Source: Paracoccaceae bacterium
Lineage (GTDB): Bacteria; Pseudomonadota; Alphaproteobacteria; Rhodobacterales; Rhodobacteraceae
Assembly (NCBI GenBank): GCA_002746395.1
Contig: NVXA01000010.1
Location: 14,624-31,963 of the forward strand
Direction of reading: 5' to 3'
Length of the DNA: 17,340 bases
A model generated the notes under the pieces. It worked only from the letters and a program-made list of their open reading frames with translations. It did no database searches and had not been told where the DNA came from. A program made the translations under genes and the position numbers. This document shows, one piece after another, positions 1 through 8,388 of this stretch (position 1 is the first letter of the stretch; the number at the start of each line of letters is the position of its first letter).

Positions 1-633
1 GCAATGGATGGTAGCCTCGATATGGTTGTCGGAAACCGCAAAGACATCAACGTCGATGCCGGGCGCACTGGCCATGCCTTTGGCAACACAATTTTCAACT
101 TCCTGTTTCGCCAAATGTTTGCAGACGGATTTTCTGATATCTTTTCCGGCTACCGCGTGTTTTCCCGACGCTTCGTTAAAAGTTTTCCCGCCCTCTCAAG
201 CGGGTTCGAGATTGAAACGGAGCTGTCCGTCCATGCATTGGTCCTTAAACAACCCTTCACCGAGATCGAAGTGTCTTATGGAACCCGCATGGAAGGTTCA
301 GTCAGCAAACTATCCACATTCGGGGACGGCTTCAGAATTTCGTCAATGTTTGTGCTATTCATGAAAGAAACCCGCCCGTTTGTGTTCTTCAGCTATCTCG
401 CCGGAATAGCGCTTCTGATCTCTGCTTTCTTTGGCTTGCCTGTGTTGAGCGAATACTTCCAGACCGGCTTTGTAACCCTAATCCCTCGCTGGATTTTATC
501 CGTTGGTATGCTGATGGTGGGTTTGGTTATGTTTGTTTGCGGATTGATCCTAGATTCCGTTGCACGGGGCCGCATCGAACATAAACGCATGGCGTATCTT
601 GCAATCCCACGCTGGACAAATGGGCGAAACTAG
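1..633 (+). CDS. GT2 family glycosyltransferase, C-terminal part (5' truncated by window edge)
   Basis: The reading frame is open from base 1, so the gene starts upstream; the first ATG in view (base 4) is an internal Met. Numbering from that Met, the motif DMVVGNR (6-12), the stretch SDIFSGYRVFSRRF (44-57) and GFEIETELSVHAL (67-79) match the acceptor-side half of GT2 enzymes of the polyprenyl-phosphate sugar transferase (DPM1/GtrB-like) type. Two likely membrane helices follow (about 127-147 and 163-186), typical of the C-terminal anchor of this group. The expected role is transfer of a sugar from a nucleotide donor to a lipid carrier at the inner membrane for surface polysaccharide; donor and acceptor cannot be read from the sequence. 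The N-terminal nucleotide-binding half is outside the window. Confidence 0.8.
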   Translation, partial: AMDGSLDMVVGNRKDINVDAGRTGHAFGNTIFNFLFRQMFADGFSDIFSGYRVFSRRFVKSFPALSSGFEIETELSVHALVLKQPFTEIEVSYGTRMEGSVSKLSTFGDGFRISSMFVLFMKETRPFVFFSYLAGIALLISAFFGLPVLSEYFQTGFVTLIPRWILSVGMLMVGLVMFVCGLILDSVARGRIEHKRMAYLAIPRWTNGRN

Positions 634-861
634 CTCCACGGGTTCGAATTCACCTTCAAAGCACGACCATGTGGTAACCATCGGGAAACACCATCTATGT
701 CTCAGATGATGGCAACACTACAGCATCGATGGAGAGACAGTATCAGCCACAGAGTACGATGCGACCGGCAGCACTTCATTCTTATCTACAGTTAACCAAT
801 ACAGGGGCCGAACACCGTAGTTTATGACTGAAATTTGGTAGGTATCATTGAATTTTTCAAC
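634..861. other. Unassigned spacer with possible degenerate coding remnant
   Basis: No intact gene is visible. The minus strand is open for 47 codons from the tRNA-Leu 3' end (861) to a TAG at 718-720 and reads protein-like (for example ISVINYGVRPLYWLTVDK), but it has no ATG and no ribosome site. The plus strand also gives short protein-like pieces in several frames. This could be a decayed gene fragment left next to the tRNA 3' end, or chance. No function is proposed. Confidence 0.25.
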
Positions 862-948
862 TGGTGCGGTCGAGAAGACTCGAACTTCCACGGGTGTTAC
901 CCCACAGCGACCTCAACGCTGCGCGTCTACCAATTCCGCCACGACCGC
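862..948 (-). tRNA. tRNA-Leu (anticodon GAG), CCA encoded
   Basis: The reverse strand folds as an 87-nt class II tRNA. The 7-bp acceptor stem pairs GCGGTCG with CGACCGC, followed by discriminator A and an encoded CCA. The D-loop has AATTGGTAGAC. The anticodon stem CAGCG/CGCTG encloses loop TTGAGGT, giving anticodon GAG at 912-914, which reads CUC/CUU. There is a long variable arm and a T-arm with GTTCGAGTC. The gene is divergent from lipB. Confidence 0.95.
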
Positions 949-963
949 ACTTAAGGTAGCGGG

Positions 964-992
964 CGTATAGCATTGGCCTCTGGGCTTGTGAA
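964..992 (-). promoter_or_regulatory. Candidate promoter of tRNA-Leu
   Basis: On the minus strand TTCACA (987-992) lies 17 bases from TATACG (964-969), placing a start about 8-10 bases before the tRNA 5' end. The -35 element sits in a small inverted repeat, GGGCTT-GTG-AAGCCC (982-996). This is judged by consensus matching only. Confidence 0.4.
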
Positions 993-1041
993 GCCCTCAA
1001 TGGTATGGGTGGGATGATTTATTTAGCAGCGGAGTTTTGCA

Positions 1042-1692
1042 GTGGTCGAGTGGCTGATATCAGACGGGTTAACGAAGTATCCAGACGCAATTGAAGCAAT
1101 GGAAAACCGTGTCGCAGGCATCCTGTCAGGCGAGATGGATGAACAAGTTTGGCTACTTGAGCACCCGCCGCTTTACACAGCAGGAACCAGCGCGAACGAG
1201 ACAGACTTGCTGGATCACACCCGTTTTCCGGTTTACGAGGCCCGGCGTGGTGGCGAATACACCTATCACGGCCCCGGCCAGCGGGTGGCATATACGATGC
1301 TTGATTTGAACCGGCGCGAAAAGGACGTTCGCAAATACGTCAACCTACTGGAAGAATGGGTTATCCAGACGCTTCAGCAATTCGGCGTCAAAGGCGAACG
1401 CCGGATGGGGCGCGTCGGTGTCTGGGTTGTGAGGCCAGATCGCCCGCCCCTACCCGATGGTTCCCCCGCCGAAGACAAGATCGCGGCCATTGGCGTGCGG
1501 ATCCGGCGCTGGGTGACGTTTCACGGGATTTCCATTAATGTCGAACCAGACCTTGAACATTTTAACGGCATCGTTCCGTGTGGCATAAACAACTACGGTG
1601 TCACAAGTTTGGTGGACTTGGGTATCCCCGCGACAATGAATGACGTAGATATCGCCCTCAAAACCACTTTTTCACAGGTTTTTGGAAAATAG
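1042..1692 (+). CDS. lipB: Octanoyl-[acyl-carrier-protein]:protein N-octanoyltransferase LipB
   Basis: This enzyme transfers octanoyl from acyl carrier protein to the lipoyl-domain lysine of 2-oxoacid dehydrogenases and the glycine cleavage H protein, the first step of endogenous lipoate synthesis in the cytoplasm (EC 2.3.1.181). The 216-residue product has the family signatures [12 protein letters not shown] (69-80) and [17 protein letters not shown] (146-162), and the pair of residues used in LipB catalysis, Lys146 and Cys180 (in PCGINNYG). The length is normal. The chosen start is GTG at 1042, with GGAG at 1031-1034 seven bases upstream; no in-frame ATG gives a better site. Its partner lipA is not in the window. 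It is followed after 121 bases by ctaD, which has its own likely promoter. Confidence 0.95.
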   Translation: MVEWLISDGLTKYPDAIEAMENRVAGILSGEMDEQVWLLEHPPLYTAGTSANETDLLDHTRFPVYEARRGGEYTYHGPGQRVAYTMLDLNRREKDVRKYVNLLEEWVIQTLQQFGVKGERRMGRVGVWVVRPDRPPLPDGSPAEDKIAAIGVRIRRWVTFHGISINVEPDLEHFNGIVPCGINNYGVTSLVDLGIPATMNDVDIALKTTFSQVFGK

Positions 1693-1716
1693 TCGTGCTT
1701 GCGGCATTCTCAACAG

Positions 1717-1730
1717 TTGATGTAGATCAA
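1717..1730. promoter_or_regulatory. FNR/FnrL-type binding site upstream of ctaD
   Basis: TTGAT-GTAG-ATCAA is a perfect match to the FNR consensus TTGAT-N4-ATCAA. It lies 25 bases after the lipB stop and 83 bases before the ctaD start. A possible promoter (-35 TTGATG at 1717-1722, 16-base spacer, -10-like ATAAAC at 1739-1744) would share bases with the box. That arrangement suggests repression under low oxygen, as expected for a low-affinity aa3 oxidase; this is inference. No other perfect box was noticed in the window. Confidence 0.7.
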
Positions 1731-1813
1731 GGTGCGCGATAAACATTTCCATGGGAGTTGGTGAATTCGGGACAGGATTCGCCCTACATATAACAGGTGT
1801 CAGGAGAATAATA

Positions 1814-3484
1814 ATGGCGGACGCAGCCACGCACACCCAAGACGAGCATCCACGCCCGGGCTTTTTTACCCGCTGGTTCATGTCTACTAATCACAAAGAT
1901 ATTGGTATCCTCTATCTTTTCACCTCTGCAGCTATTGGCCTCGTTTCGGTCAGCCTAACCGTATATATGCGGATGGAGCTGATGAACCCCGGCGTTCAAT
2001 ACATGTGTGCCGACGGCGCGCGTGCATTCGTTGATGCGGGCAAAGAATGTTTGCCAAACGGGCATCTCTGGAACGTTATGATTACCTACCATGGTATCTT
2101 GATGATGTTCTTCGTGGTTATTCCGGCCCTTTTCGGTGGCTTCGGTAACTACTTCATGCCGCTTATGATCGGCGCGCCCGATATGGCGTTCCCGCGTATG
2201 AACAACTTGTCCTTCTGGATGTATGTAGCCGGTGCTTCGCTTGGTATCGCCTCGTTGTTGGCCCCTGGTGGAAACGGTCAGGCAGGTTCCGGTGTTGGCT
2301 GGGTGCTTTATGCACCGCTTTCGACTAGAGAAGACGGATACTCCATGGATCTCGCGATTTTCGCGGTTCACCTTTCGGGTGCTTCCTCGATCCTCGGAGC
2401 TATCAATATTATCACGACCTTCCTGAACATGCGTGCGCCGGGTATGACCTTGCATAAAACGCCACTGTTTGCCTGGTCGATTGTGATTACAGCCTTCCTG
2501 ATCCTTTTGTCTTTACCTGTTTTGGCGGGCGCAATCACAATGTTGCTGACCGACCGTAACTTCGGCACGACGTTCTTCGATGCCGCAGGTGGTGGTGATC
2601 CGGTACTTTATGCGCATCTATTGTGGTTCTTCGGCCATCCCGAAGTGTACATGATTATTGTTCCCGGATTTGGTATCATCAGCCACGTGATTTCTACATT
2701 CTCGAAAAAACCGATCTTTGGCTATCTGCCTATGGTTTACGCGATGATCTCGATTGGTGTTCTGGGCTTTGTTGTTTGGGCGCACCATATGTATACGATG
2801 GGCTTGTCCACATCACAGCAGTCCTACTTCATGCTGGCGACAATGGTTATCGCTGTGCCAACAGGCGTCAAGATCTTCAGCTGGATTGCAACAATGTGGG
2901 GCGGCTCGATCGAGTTCAAAACCCCCATGTTGTTCGCAATGGGCTTCTTGTTCCTGTTCACAATCGGTGGTGTTACCGGTGTGGTCCTCTCGCAGGCCGC
3001 CGTTGACCGTGCCTATCACGACACCTACTACGTTGTGGCGCACTTCCACTATGTGATGAGCCTTGGTGCCGTGTTCTGTATCTTCGCCGGTATCTACTAC
3101 TGGATCGGCAAGATGTCTGGCCGCCAATACCCTGAATGGGCTGGTAAGCTGCACTTCTGGAGTATGTTCATCGGTGCGAACATCACGTTCTTCCCGCAAC
3201 ACTTCCTGGGCCGTCAAGGTATGCCGCGTCGCTATATTGACTATCCGGAGCAGTTTGCACAGTGGAACTACGTTAGCTCCATCGGCGCGTTCATCACGTT
3301 TGCTTCGTTCCTGTTCTTCATTGGCGTAGTTTTCTACACCATCAAGTGGGGCAAGAAAGTAACCGAGCCTGCGTACTGGGGCGAGCATGCTGAAACACTG
3401 GAGTGGACACTGTCAAACCCTCCACCAGAGCATACGTTCGAACAGCTTCCTACACAGGATATGTGGGATAAACCGAACCACTAG
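1814..3484 (+). CDS. ctaD: Cytochrome c oxidase subunit I, aa3-type
   Basis: This is the catalytic subunit of the proton-pumping haem-copper oxidase (EC 7.1.1.9) in the inner membrane. The 556-residue protein has 12 expected helices. It keeps His93 and His412 (haem a), His410 (haem a3), and His275, His324 and His325 (CuB). Tyr279 in HPEVY would be cross-linked to His275. It also keeps the D-channel residues Asp123, Asn130 and Glu277 and the K-channel Lys353. These sit nine positions before their Rhodobacter sphaeroides counterparts, so this is an A-type enzyme. The start is ATG 1814, with AGGAG at 1802-1806; the frame is open further up to 1751, but that extension overlaps the control region. 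ctaC, ctaB, ctaG and ctaE are not adjacent, as is common when ctaD stands alone in this order. A terminator follows directly. Confidence 0.97.
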   Translation: MADAATHTQDEHPRPGFFTRWFMSTNHKDIGILYLFTSAAIGLVSVSLTVYMRMELMNPGVQYMCADGARAFVDAGKECLPNGHLWNVMITYHGILMMFFVVIPALFGGFGNYFMPLMIGAPDMAFPRMNNLSFWMYVAGASLGIASLLAPGGNGQAGSGVGWVLYAPLSTREDGYSMDLAIFAVHLSGASSILGAINIITTFLNMRAPGMTLHKTPLFAWSIVITAFLILLSLPVLAGAITMLLTDRNFGTTFFDAAGGGDPVLYAHLLWFFGHPEVYMIIVPGFGIISHVISTFSKKPIFGYLPMVYAMISIGVLGFVVWAHHMYTMGLSTSQQSYFMLATMVIAVPTGVKIFSWIATMWGGSIEFKTPMLFAMGFLFLFTIGGVTGVVLSQAAVDRAYHDTYYVVAHFHYVMSLGAVFCIFAGIYYWIGKMSGRQYPEWAGKLHFWSMFIGANITFFPQHFLGRQGMPRRYIDYPEQFAQWNYVSSIGAFITFASFLFFIGVVFYTIKWGKKVTEPAYWGEHAETLEWTLSNPPPEHTFEQLPTQDMWDKPNH

Positions 3485-3504
3485 GCCAACGGGTGAAAAT
3501 TTCG

Positions 3505-3533
3505 AAAAGGCCGGATGTATTTCCGGCCTTTTT
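3505..3533 (+). terminator. Intrinsic terminator after ctaD
   Basis: An 11-bp stem, AAAAGGCCGGA (3505-3515) with TCCGGCCTTTT (3522-3532), has a 6-base loop and runs into a T tract. It lies 21 bases after the ctaD stop and 18 bases before the next gene. Confidence 0.85.
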
Positions 3534-3550
3534 CATTTGCAGGGGGCCAT

Positions 3551-4048
3551 ATGACACAAGACATTGATCCTTTTGAGCGCACGGATGAACCAGTTTACCA
3601 CGTGACCCTTTGGCCGAACCGTTCCCTCAATGCCGTCGGATTTCGCAACACCATGATTTTGGTGATTGTTGGTTCAAGCATCGGCATCGCTCCGATTTTG
3701 ATAGCAACCGGAAACCTCTGGATGTTGCTGTTCGTCATCGCCCCGATCGGGGCACTCTATGTCCTTTTCATGCGCAACTATCGCGATGGCCGACTGACCG
3801 AAGAATTGCGGATATACCCCAACGTCATCGCCCTTGAGCGCCGCGAGCCTTCAGGCAAAACCCATCGTTGGCACGCCAACCCTTACTGGGTAAAGGTAAA
3901 ACTGCACGACGAACCCGTTGAGCATTACCTGACACTGGAGGGAAACCAGCGCACAGTCGAGTTGGGCGCATTTTTATCACCAAAAGAACGTCTCGCCCTA
4001 AAGGGCGCAATCGATGATGCGCTCCGAAGCCTAGACATAAACGCTTAA
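3551..4048 (+). CDS. DUF2244 family integral membrane protein
   Basis: This is a 165-residue protein of the DUF2244 family, recognised from the N-terminal pattern HVTLWPNRSLNAVGFR (17-32), two closely spaced membrane helices (about 33-52 and 56-74), and a cytoplasmic C-terminal half with short strands and an ending like LSPKERLALKGAIDDAL. No enzymatic residues are evident. The family is often seen near cytochrome oxidase genes in alphaproteobacteria, and here it follows ctaD, so a link to oxidase assembly or respiration is possible but not shown. The start is ATG 3551, with AGGGGG at 3541-3546; an upstream in-frame start at 3515 lies inside the ctaD terminator. Because of that terminator it probably has its own weak promoter or depends on read-through. 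Confidence 0.8.
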   Translation: MTQDIDPFERTDEPVYHVTLWPNRSLNAVGFRNTMILVIVGSSIGIAPILIATGNLWMLLFVIAPIGALYVLFMRNYRDGRLTEELRIYPNVIALERREPSGKTHRWHANPYWVKVKLHDEPVEHYLTLEGNQRTVELGAFLSPKERLALKGAIDDALRSLDINA

Positions 4049-4063
4049 GCACGAAACGGGTGG

Positions 4064-4088
4064 TTATTGCTAAGAACCCCGCTAGGTT
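4064..4088 (+). promoter_or_regulatory. Candidate alphaproteobacterial promoter before the EamA transporter gene
   Basis: GCTAGGTT (4081-4088) resembles the alphaproteobacterial -10 element GCTANAWC. A weak -35-like TTATTGC (4064-4070) lies 10 bases before it. Transcription would start at about the ATG at 4095, which would give a leaderless mRNA and explain why no ribosome site is visible. Consensus matching only. Confidence 0.3.
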
Positions 4089-4094
4089 GCGTTT

Positions 4095-5033
4095 ATGAAA
4101 CAGCAACAAATGAACAGTCGCGCATGGTTGGAAATGCTCCTTCTTGGGGCAATATGGGGTGGCGTATTTTTGGCTGTTGCCCTCGCACTAAAGGAAATAC
4201 CGGTCTTTTCCCTCGTCACGATGCGGGTCGGTTTCGCGGCCATGGTTCTGTGGATATACGTCCTGATCCACGGCCAACAATTTCCAGCAAGTTGGCGGAT
4301 GTGGTCTGCGCTAATTGTCATGGGCATCCTGAACAATGCCATCCCCTTCACGCTGTTGAACTTCGGGCAAACCCAGATAGAATCCGGTCTGACATCCATC
4401 CTGAATGCAGGCACGGTCGTGTTCGCAACCCTGATATCCGCCATATTCCTGAAAGATGAGCGCCTTACCAAGCGCAAACTCCTGGGCGTCATTCTTGGGA
4501 TGTCGGGCGTAATCACCGTCATCGGTTTTCAGTCGTTACAAGCATTCGACCTTCGCAGCCTTGGCCAAATCGCATGCATAGGTGCAACCGTTTTTTATGC
4601 CCTCGCCGGAGTGTGGGCCAGAAAATACCTGTCAGGCATAAGCCCCGCCGTTTCCTCGGCTGGTATGCTTACCGGCTCAACACTGGTGATGGCCCCGATA
4701 AGCCTATGGATAGACGGGTGGCCTACATGGGGCTACTCCGGTCAAACATGGTTGTCGCTGATATACATCGTCATCGTCGCAACGGTTGCGGCCTATCTTC
4801 TGTATTTTCGCGTACTAAATGCGGCCGGAGCCAGTAACACCTTGCTGGTAACCCTCGTTGTTCCCCCCATCGCTGTCAGCCTTGGCGCACTTGTCCTTGC
4901 CGAACAATTACCCCTTCGCTCGCTTATCGGGTTTGTCCTTATCGCTTTGGCGTTAGTCGTGATTGACGGTAGATTGTGGAAACTCGCACGCCGGACCTTT
5001 TCAACCGCGCGTGGCTCGTCTATTCCAAGGTAA
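4095..5033 (+). CDS. EamA/DMT-superfamily transporter, 10 membrane helices
   Basis: This 312-residue very hydrophobic protein has two EamA repeats (about residues 10-140 and 155-290). The first begins LGAIWGGVFLAVALALKEIP and continues into RVGFAAMVLW; the second ends in the usual PPIAVSLGALVLAEQLP pattern followed by a last helix. The C-terminus is basic and cytoplasmic. Such proteins export or import small metabolites such as amino acids, but the substrate cannot be inferred from the sequence. No Shine-Dalgarno sequence precedes ATG 4095; an alternative ATG at 4110 has none either. The next gene starts 21 bases after the stop, so it may share a transcript with the ATPase-metA-ppk2 set; a role in methionine-related export would be speculation. 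Confidence 0.85.
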   Translation: MKQQQMNSRAWLEMLLLGAIWGGVFLAVALALKEIPVFSLVTMRVGFAAMVLWIYVLIHGQQFPASWRMWSALIVMGILNNAIPFTLLNFGQTQIESGLTSILNAGTVVFATLISAIFLKDERLTKRKLLGVILGMSGVITVIGFQSLQAFDLRSLGQIACIGATVFYALAGVWARKYLSGISPAVSSAGMLTGSTLVMAPISLWIDGWPTWGYSGQTWLSLIYIVIVATVAAYLLYFRVLNAAGASNTLLVTLVVPPIAVSLGALVLAEQLPLRSLIGFVLIALALVVIDGRLWKLARRTFSTARGSSIPR

Positions 5034-5054
5034 CAATATACTGAGGACTGCCCC

Positions 5055-5843
5055 ATGATCTATAATACCGCCGCCGACTGGAACAACGCCGCACATAAAA
5101 ATGTGGCCCTGTTTGGTATGTCCGGCCTAGGAAAAACCTACCTTTCCGACATGCTGCACAGCGGTGGCGAGTGGTATCACTACTCCGTCGATTACCGGAT
5201 TGGCACGCATTACATGGATGATTATTATGGCAATGCCCATGACATCACCTTTGAAAACCTCGCGCCACTGTCGAGTTATCTCGGCAAGCCGGGCAATCCT
5301 GATAAAGGCGGCATTGCGTTTGAGGAATACATAAAACGCCAACGCCAACACCGCGTAGCCGAGATCGCGGCCCTGAAAGATACCGCGAAATTCGTAACCA
5401 AAGCCCAAGCAAACTACGCACATTTCATCTGCGACACCTCCGGTTCAATCTGCGAGGTTGTTGCCCCGGATAACCCGCAAGACCCGGTGCTAACCGCCCT
5501 GTCCGCCGCCGTTCTTCCGGTCTGGATCCGCGGCGATGAAAGCCACACCGAAGAACTGGTTCGCCGTTTTTCCGCCGCGCCAAAACCGATGTATTACGAC
5601 GAAGAATTCCTGCGCCAAAAGTGGACACAATATCTGGCGGCGCGCGAAATATCCGAAACCGACGTTGACCCCGATGATTTCATCCTTTGGGGATACCGCG
5701 AACAACTGGATCACCGCTTGCCCCGCTATGAAGCCATCGCTAAAAACTGGGGGGTGACCATCACCGCAAACGAGGTGGCTCAAATTCGTGATACAACTGA
5801 CTTCACCGACCTGATTGCCAAAACCATAGACCGGAACACCTGA
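5055..5843 (+). CDS. P-loop ATPase-like protein of unknown function, coupled to metA
   Basis: The 262-residue soluble protein has a Walker A motif GMSGLGKT (21-28) preceded by a hydrophobic strand (NVALF), and a Walker B-like strand HFICDTSGS (123-131). The fold is probably that of a small nucleotide kinase or P-loop NTPase. Residues 44-56 ([13 protein letters not shown]) are rich in possible substrate-binding side chains. I do not recognise a named family. There is no signal peptide or membrane helix. The start is ATG 5055, with TGAGGA at 5041-5046. The stop TGA (5841-5843) shares its last base with the metA start, which suggests translational coupling and a role tied to methionine metabolism; that role is inferred from context only. 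Confidence 0.75.
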   Translation: MIYNTAADWNNAAHKNVALFGMSGLGKTYLSDMLHSGGEWYHYSVDYRIGTHYMDDYYGNAHDITFENLAPLSSYLGKPGNPDKGGIAFEEYIKRQRQHRVAEIAALKDTAKFVTKAQANYAHFICDTSGSICEVVAPDNPQDPVLTALSAAVLPVWIRGDESHTEELVRRFSAAPKPMYYDEEFLRQKWTQYLAAREISETDVDPDDFILWGYREQLDHRLPRYEAIAKNWGVTITANEVAQIRDTTDFTDLIAKTIDRNT

Positions 5844-6772
5844 TGCCTATTCGTATCCCAGCCGACTTGCCCGCCTACGAAATCCTTCGTGACGAGGGCG
5901 TGAATGTGATGTCCGAAGAGACTGCGAACCGTCAGGAGGTTCGCCCTCTGCAAATTGGCCTGTTGAACCTGATGCCAAAAAAAGAACAAACAGAAACCCA
6001 GTTCGCGCGCCTTATCGCCGCCTCGCCGATCCAGATCGAATTTACACTGATCCGCATGACCGAACATGTGGCCAAGAACACATCGCCCCAACATATGGAA
6101 TCCTTCTACCGTTCGTTTCAAGATGTGAAAGGCGAAAAATTCGATGGCCTGATCATCACTGGTGCCCCGATTGAACACCTTCCGTTCGAGCAGGTTTCTT
6201 ACTGGGATGAAATGCAGGAAGTGTTCGAGTGGACACGCACAAACGTTCTGTCCACCTTTGGCGTTTGTTGGGGCGGCATGGCAATGATTTACCATTTCCA
6301 CGGCGTGCCAAAGCATATGATCGACCAAAAAGCCTTCGGGTGTTTCCGCCACAAAAACCTTTCCCCTGCCTCGCCTTACCTGCGCGGGTTCTCGGATGAT
6401 TTCGTCGTGCCGGTCAGCCGCTGGACGGAGGTGCGCGTTGAAGACACCCAAAAACACAAAGGCCTCGATATTCTGATGCATTCCGATGAAGTCGGCCCCT
6501 GCCTGATCGAGGATAAACAAAACCGTGCGCTCTATATATTCAACCATCTCGAATATGATCGTGGCACCCTCAAGGAAGAATACGACCGCGATGTAGCCAA
6601 GGGGACGGCGATTAATGTGCCAAAAAACTATTACCCAAACGATGATCCGACCCAAGAGCCCGAGAACCGCTGGCGCAGCCACGCACATCTGCTTTATGGC
6701 AACTGGATCAATGAAATTTATCAAACAACAAATATAGACATCGAGAAAATCCTCGAAGGGGATTCAAAATGA
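5843..6772 (+). CDS. metA: Homoserine O-acyltransferase MetA (predicted acetyl-CoA-specific)
   Basis: This cytoplasmic enzyme activates L-homoserine by O-acylation at the start of methionine synthesis. The 309-residue length is typical. The catalytic set is complete: Cys142 in GVCWGG, and His235 and Glu237 in IFNHLEYD. Residues of the substrate site known from MetA structures are also present (Lys163, Ser192, Arg249). Position 111, in [11 protein letters not shown], is Glu rather than Gly. In studied MetA enzymes Glu111 goes with acetyl-CoA and Gly111 with succinyl-CoA, so this is predicted to be homoserine O-acetyltransferase (EC 2.3.1.31; the metAA type). The gene overlaps the ATPase by 1 base and ppk2 by 4 bases. 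No SAM-II riboswitch precedes it or the operon. Confidence 0.95.
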   Translation: MPIRIPADLPAYEILRDEGVNVMSEETANRQEVRPLQIGLLNLMPKKEQTETQFARLIAASPIQIEFTLIRMTEHVAKNTSPQHMESFYRSFQDVKGEKFDGLIITGAPIEHLPFEQVSYWDEMQEVFEWTRTNVLSTFGVCWGGMAMIYHFHGVPKHMIDQKAFGCFRHKNLSPASPYLRGFSDDFVVPVSRWTEVRVEDTQKHKGLDILMHSDEVGPCLIEDKQNRALYIFNHLEYDRGTLKEEYDRDVAKGTAINVPKNYYPNDDPTQEPENRWRSHAHLLYGNWINEIYQTTNIDIEKILEGDSK

Positions 6773-7647
6773 CAAAACCATTTGACGGCGCCATCACCAA
6801 ATACTACGAATCCGGCGTACCCAAAAGCATTCGAAAAGCGATCAAGAAGGGTAAGAAAAACGATATTCTTGCGCCTAACTTTCCCTACAAGAAACGCCTG
6901 AAACGCGACGAATACGACGTGATCTACGCCGAATTGCAGATCGAAATGGTCAAAATGCAATCATGGATTTCGCAAACCGGCCAACGCATCGCGATTATAT
7001 TCGAGGGGCGCGACGGAGCCGGCAAAGGTGGTACCATATATCGTTTCGGCGAAAACCTGAACCCGCGTGGTGCGCGCGTAGTTGCCCTTGCAAAGCCAAC
7101 CCCGCGCGAAAGCAGCCAGTGGTATTTTCAACGATACGTTCAGCATTTACCCAGCGCGGGCGAATTGGTGTTTTTTGATCGGTCCTGGTACAACCGCGCC
7201 GTCATCGAACCGGTTTTCGGCTTTTGCACCCCCGAACAAAACCAACACTTCTACAACCAAGCCCCCGGATTCGAGGATATGCTTGTGGAAGATGGCATCA
7301 CGTTGATCAAAATCTGGTTAACCGTTGGCCGTGCAGAACAGCTCCGCCGCCTATTGGCCCGCGAGGGGGATCCGTTGAAGCAATGGAAACTGTCGGGCAT
7401 CGACGTGAAAGGGTTGCAGTTGTGGGACGAATACTCGACCCAGATTGAACGGATGTTCAAGGAAACCGACACCGAAACTTCCCCGTGGAATGTTATTCGC
7501 TCCGACGACAAACGCCGCGCGCGGATCGCCGCGATGCGGTTGGTGCTGGCAAAAATGGATTATGACGGGAAAAACCACGATATAGTCACCGCGCCAGACC
7601 CTGAAATCTGCGGTACTCCGGCGATCATGGGCCTTGAGGACAGTTGA
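6769..7647 (+). CDS. ppk2: Polyphosphate kinase 2 (PPK2 family)
   Basis: This is a 292-residue PPK2 enzyme, which moves phosphate between polyphosphate and nucleoside di- or triphosphates, usually in the direction of NTP synthesis. The Walker A region is [11 protein letters not shown] (78-88, Lys86) and Walker B is [10 protein letters not shown] (134-143, Asp137); both are diagnostic for PPK2. The lid region shows [15 protein letters not shown]. One domain of about 290 residues with a short N-terminal extension fits class I (ADP or GDP phosphorylation) best, but the class is not certain. The start ATG overlaps the metA stop as ATGA, so translation is probably coupled. Its pairing with metA and the ATPase suggests shared expression, possibly to supply ATP for S-adenosylmethionine synthesis, which is only a hypothesis. 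Confidence 0.93.
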   Translation: MTKPFDGAITKYYESGVPKSIRKAIKKGKKNDILAPNFPYKKRLKRDEYDVIYAELQIEMVKMQSWISQTGQRIAIIFEGRDGAGKGGTIYRFGENLNPRGARVVALAKPTPRESSQWYFQRYVQHLPSAGELVFFDRSWYNRAVIEPVFGFCTPEQNQHFYNQAPGFEDMLVEDGITLIKIWLTVGRAEQLRRLLAREGDPLKQWKLSGIDVKGLQLWDEYSTQIERMFKETDTETSPWNVIRSDDKRRARIAAMRLVLAKMDYDGKNHDIVTAPDPEICGTPAIMGLEDS

Positions 7648-7687
7648 CCACCTTGTTCCAGCACCGCTTCAAGGTTATGTATATTCA

Positions 7688-8314
7688 ATGAATAAGCAGT
7701 CTCCTGAACGCAAAGGGTACCACCACGGAAACCTGAAGCAAGCCTTGGTAGAGGCCACCCTTTCCCTGATCGAAGATAAGGGACCAACAGGTTTCACCTT
7801 GGCCGAAGCCGCACGCCTTGCAGGGGTCAGCGCCGCCGCCCCCTATCGCCATTTCAAAGGCCGCGAAGACCTGATCGCCGAGGTTTCCCGTCAAGGATAC
7901 GTCCTGTTCGCCGAACAGATGGAGGCCGCGTTTGATCGCGGTAACCCCACCCCGATGGCGGCATTCGAGGCCGTGGGGCGTGCCTACCTGTCTTTCGCGC
8001 GCGAACATGCCGGGTTTTACATCGCGATGTTTGAATCAGGCGTGTCTATTGCCGGAAACTATGAATTAAACATGGCTGCCAACCGTGCTATGGCGGTGCA
8101 AACACAAGCAGCCGAAAAGCTTTTTGAACATGTGCCGGCCAATCAACGCCCGCCTGCAACCATGGTCAGCCATCACATCTGGGCCATGTCCCACGGTGTC
8201 GTTGAACTGTTCGCACGCGGCGAACCGGGGGGACGTGCGCCCTTCTCGCCCGAAGAGTTACTGGAATCCGGTGTCGGTATTTACCTGCGTGGCTTGGGTT
8301 TATTGCCTAAATAG
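7688..8314 (+). CDS. TetR/AcrR-family transcriptional regulator with WHG-type C-terminal domain
   Basis: The 208-residue protein has an N-terminal TetR DNA-binding domain. It begins GYHHGNLKQALVEAT (10-24), with the helix-turn-helix at about 37-57 (FTLAEAARLAGVSAAAPYRH). The C-terminal ligand-binding part carries the W-x4-HG signature (WAMSHG, 165-170) of the WHG domain group. The inducer is unknown. ATG 7688 is preferred because it places GYHHGNL at the usual distance; the frame is open to 7634 but that overlaps ppk2. There is no Shine-Dalgarno, and a TTGTTC/TTATGT pair (7653-7658, 7675-7680) could drive a leaderless mRNA. Two palindromes just after its stop are likely its operators, so it probably represses the downstream DUF2852-RDD genes. 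Confidence 0.9.
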   Translation: MNKQSPERKGYHHGNLKQALVEATLSLIEDKGPTGFTLAEAARLAGVSAAAPYRHFKGREDLIAEVSRQGYVLFAEQMEAAFDRGNPTPMAAFEAVGRAYLSFAREHAGFYIAMFESGVSIAGNYELNMAANRAMAVQTQAAEKLFEHVPANQRPPATMVSHHIWAMSHGVVELFARGEPGGRAPFSPEELLESGVGIYLRGLGLLPK

Positions 8315-8319
8315 AGATT

Positions 8320-8340
8320 GATGTAAGAAACATTTACATT
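8320..8340. promoter_or_regulatory. Candidate TetR operator 1
   Basis: This 21-bp imperfect palindrome has left arm ATGTAA and right arm TTACAT separated by 7 bases. It begins 6 bases after the TetR-gene stop. Its right 10 bases, CATTTACATT, are identical to those of the second site 69 bp downstream (centre to centre). Confidence 0.5.
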
Positions 8341-8356
8341 AATTGCCCCCTACCCC

Positions 8357-8386
8357 TTGTGGTTTTCTCAACACGCCCCAAATATG
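8357..8386 (+). promoter_or_regulatory. Candidate promoter of DUF2852-RDD genes
   Basis: TTGTGG (8357-8362) is 18 bases from AATATG (8381-8386). The expected start (about 8393) would fall inside operator 2, and operator 1 lies just upstream. The elements are weak matches. Confidence 0.3.
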
Positions 8387-8388
8387 TT

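Noticed and set aside
1751..1813. Upstream in-frame start for ctaD (21 extra residues)
   Set aside because: ATG 1814 has AGGAG at the right distance and gives the usual subunit I N-terminus; the extension lies in the control region.
5034..5054. SAM riboswitch upstream of the metA operon
   Set aside because: Only 21 bases separate the transporter from the ATPase gene and none separate ATPase and metA; no SAM-II-like pseudoknot sequence is seen.
5780..6724. 314-codon open frame on the minus strand opposite metA
   Set aside because: MetA on the plus strand has all catalytic residues and overlapping operon junctions; the antisense frame has no family features.
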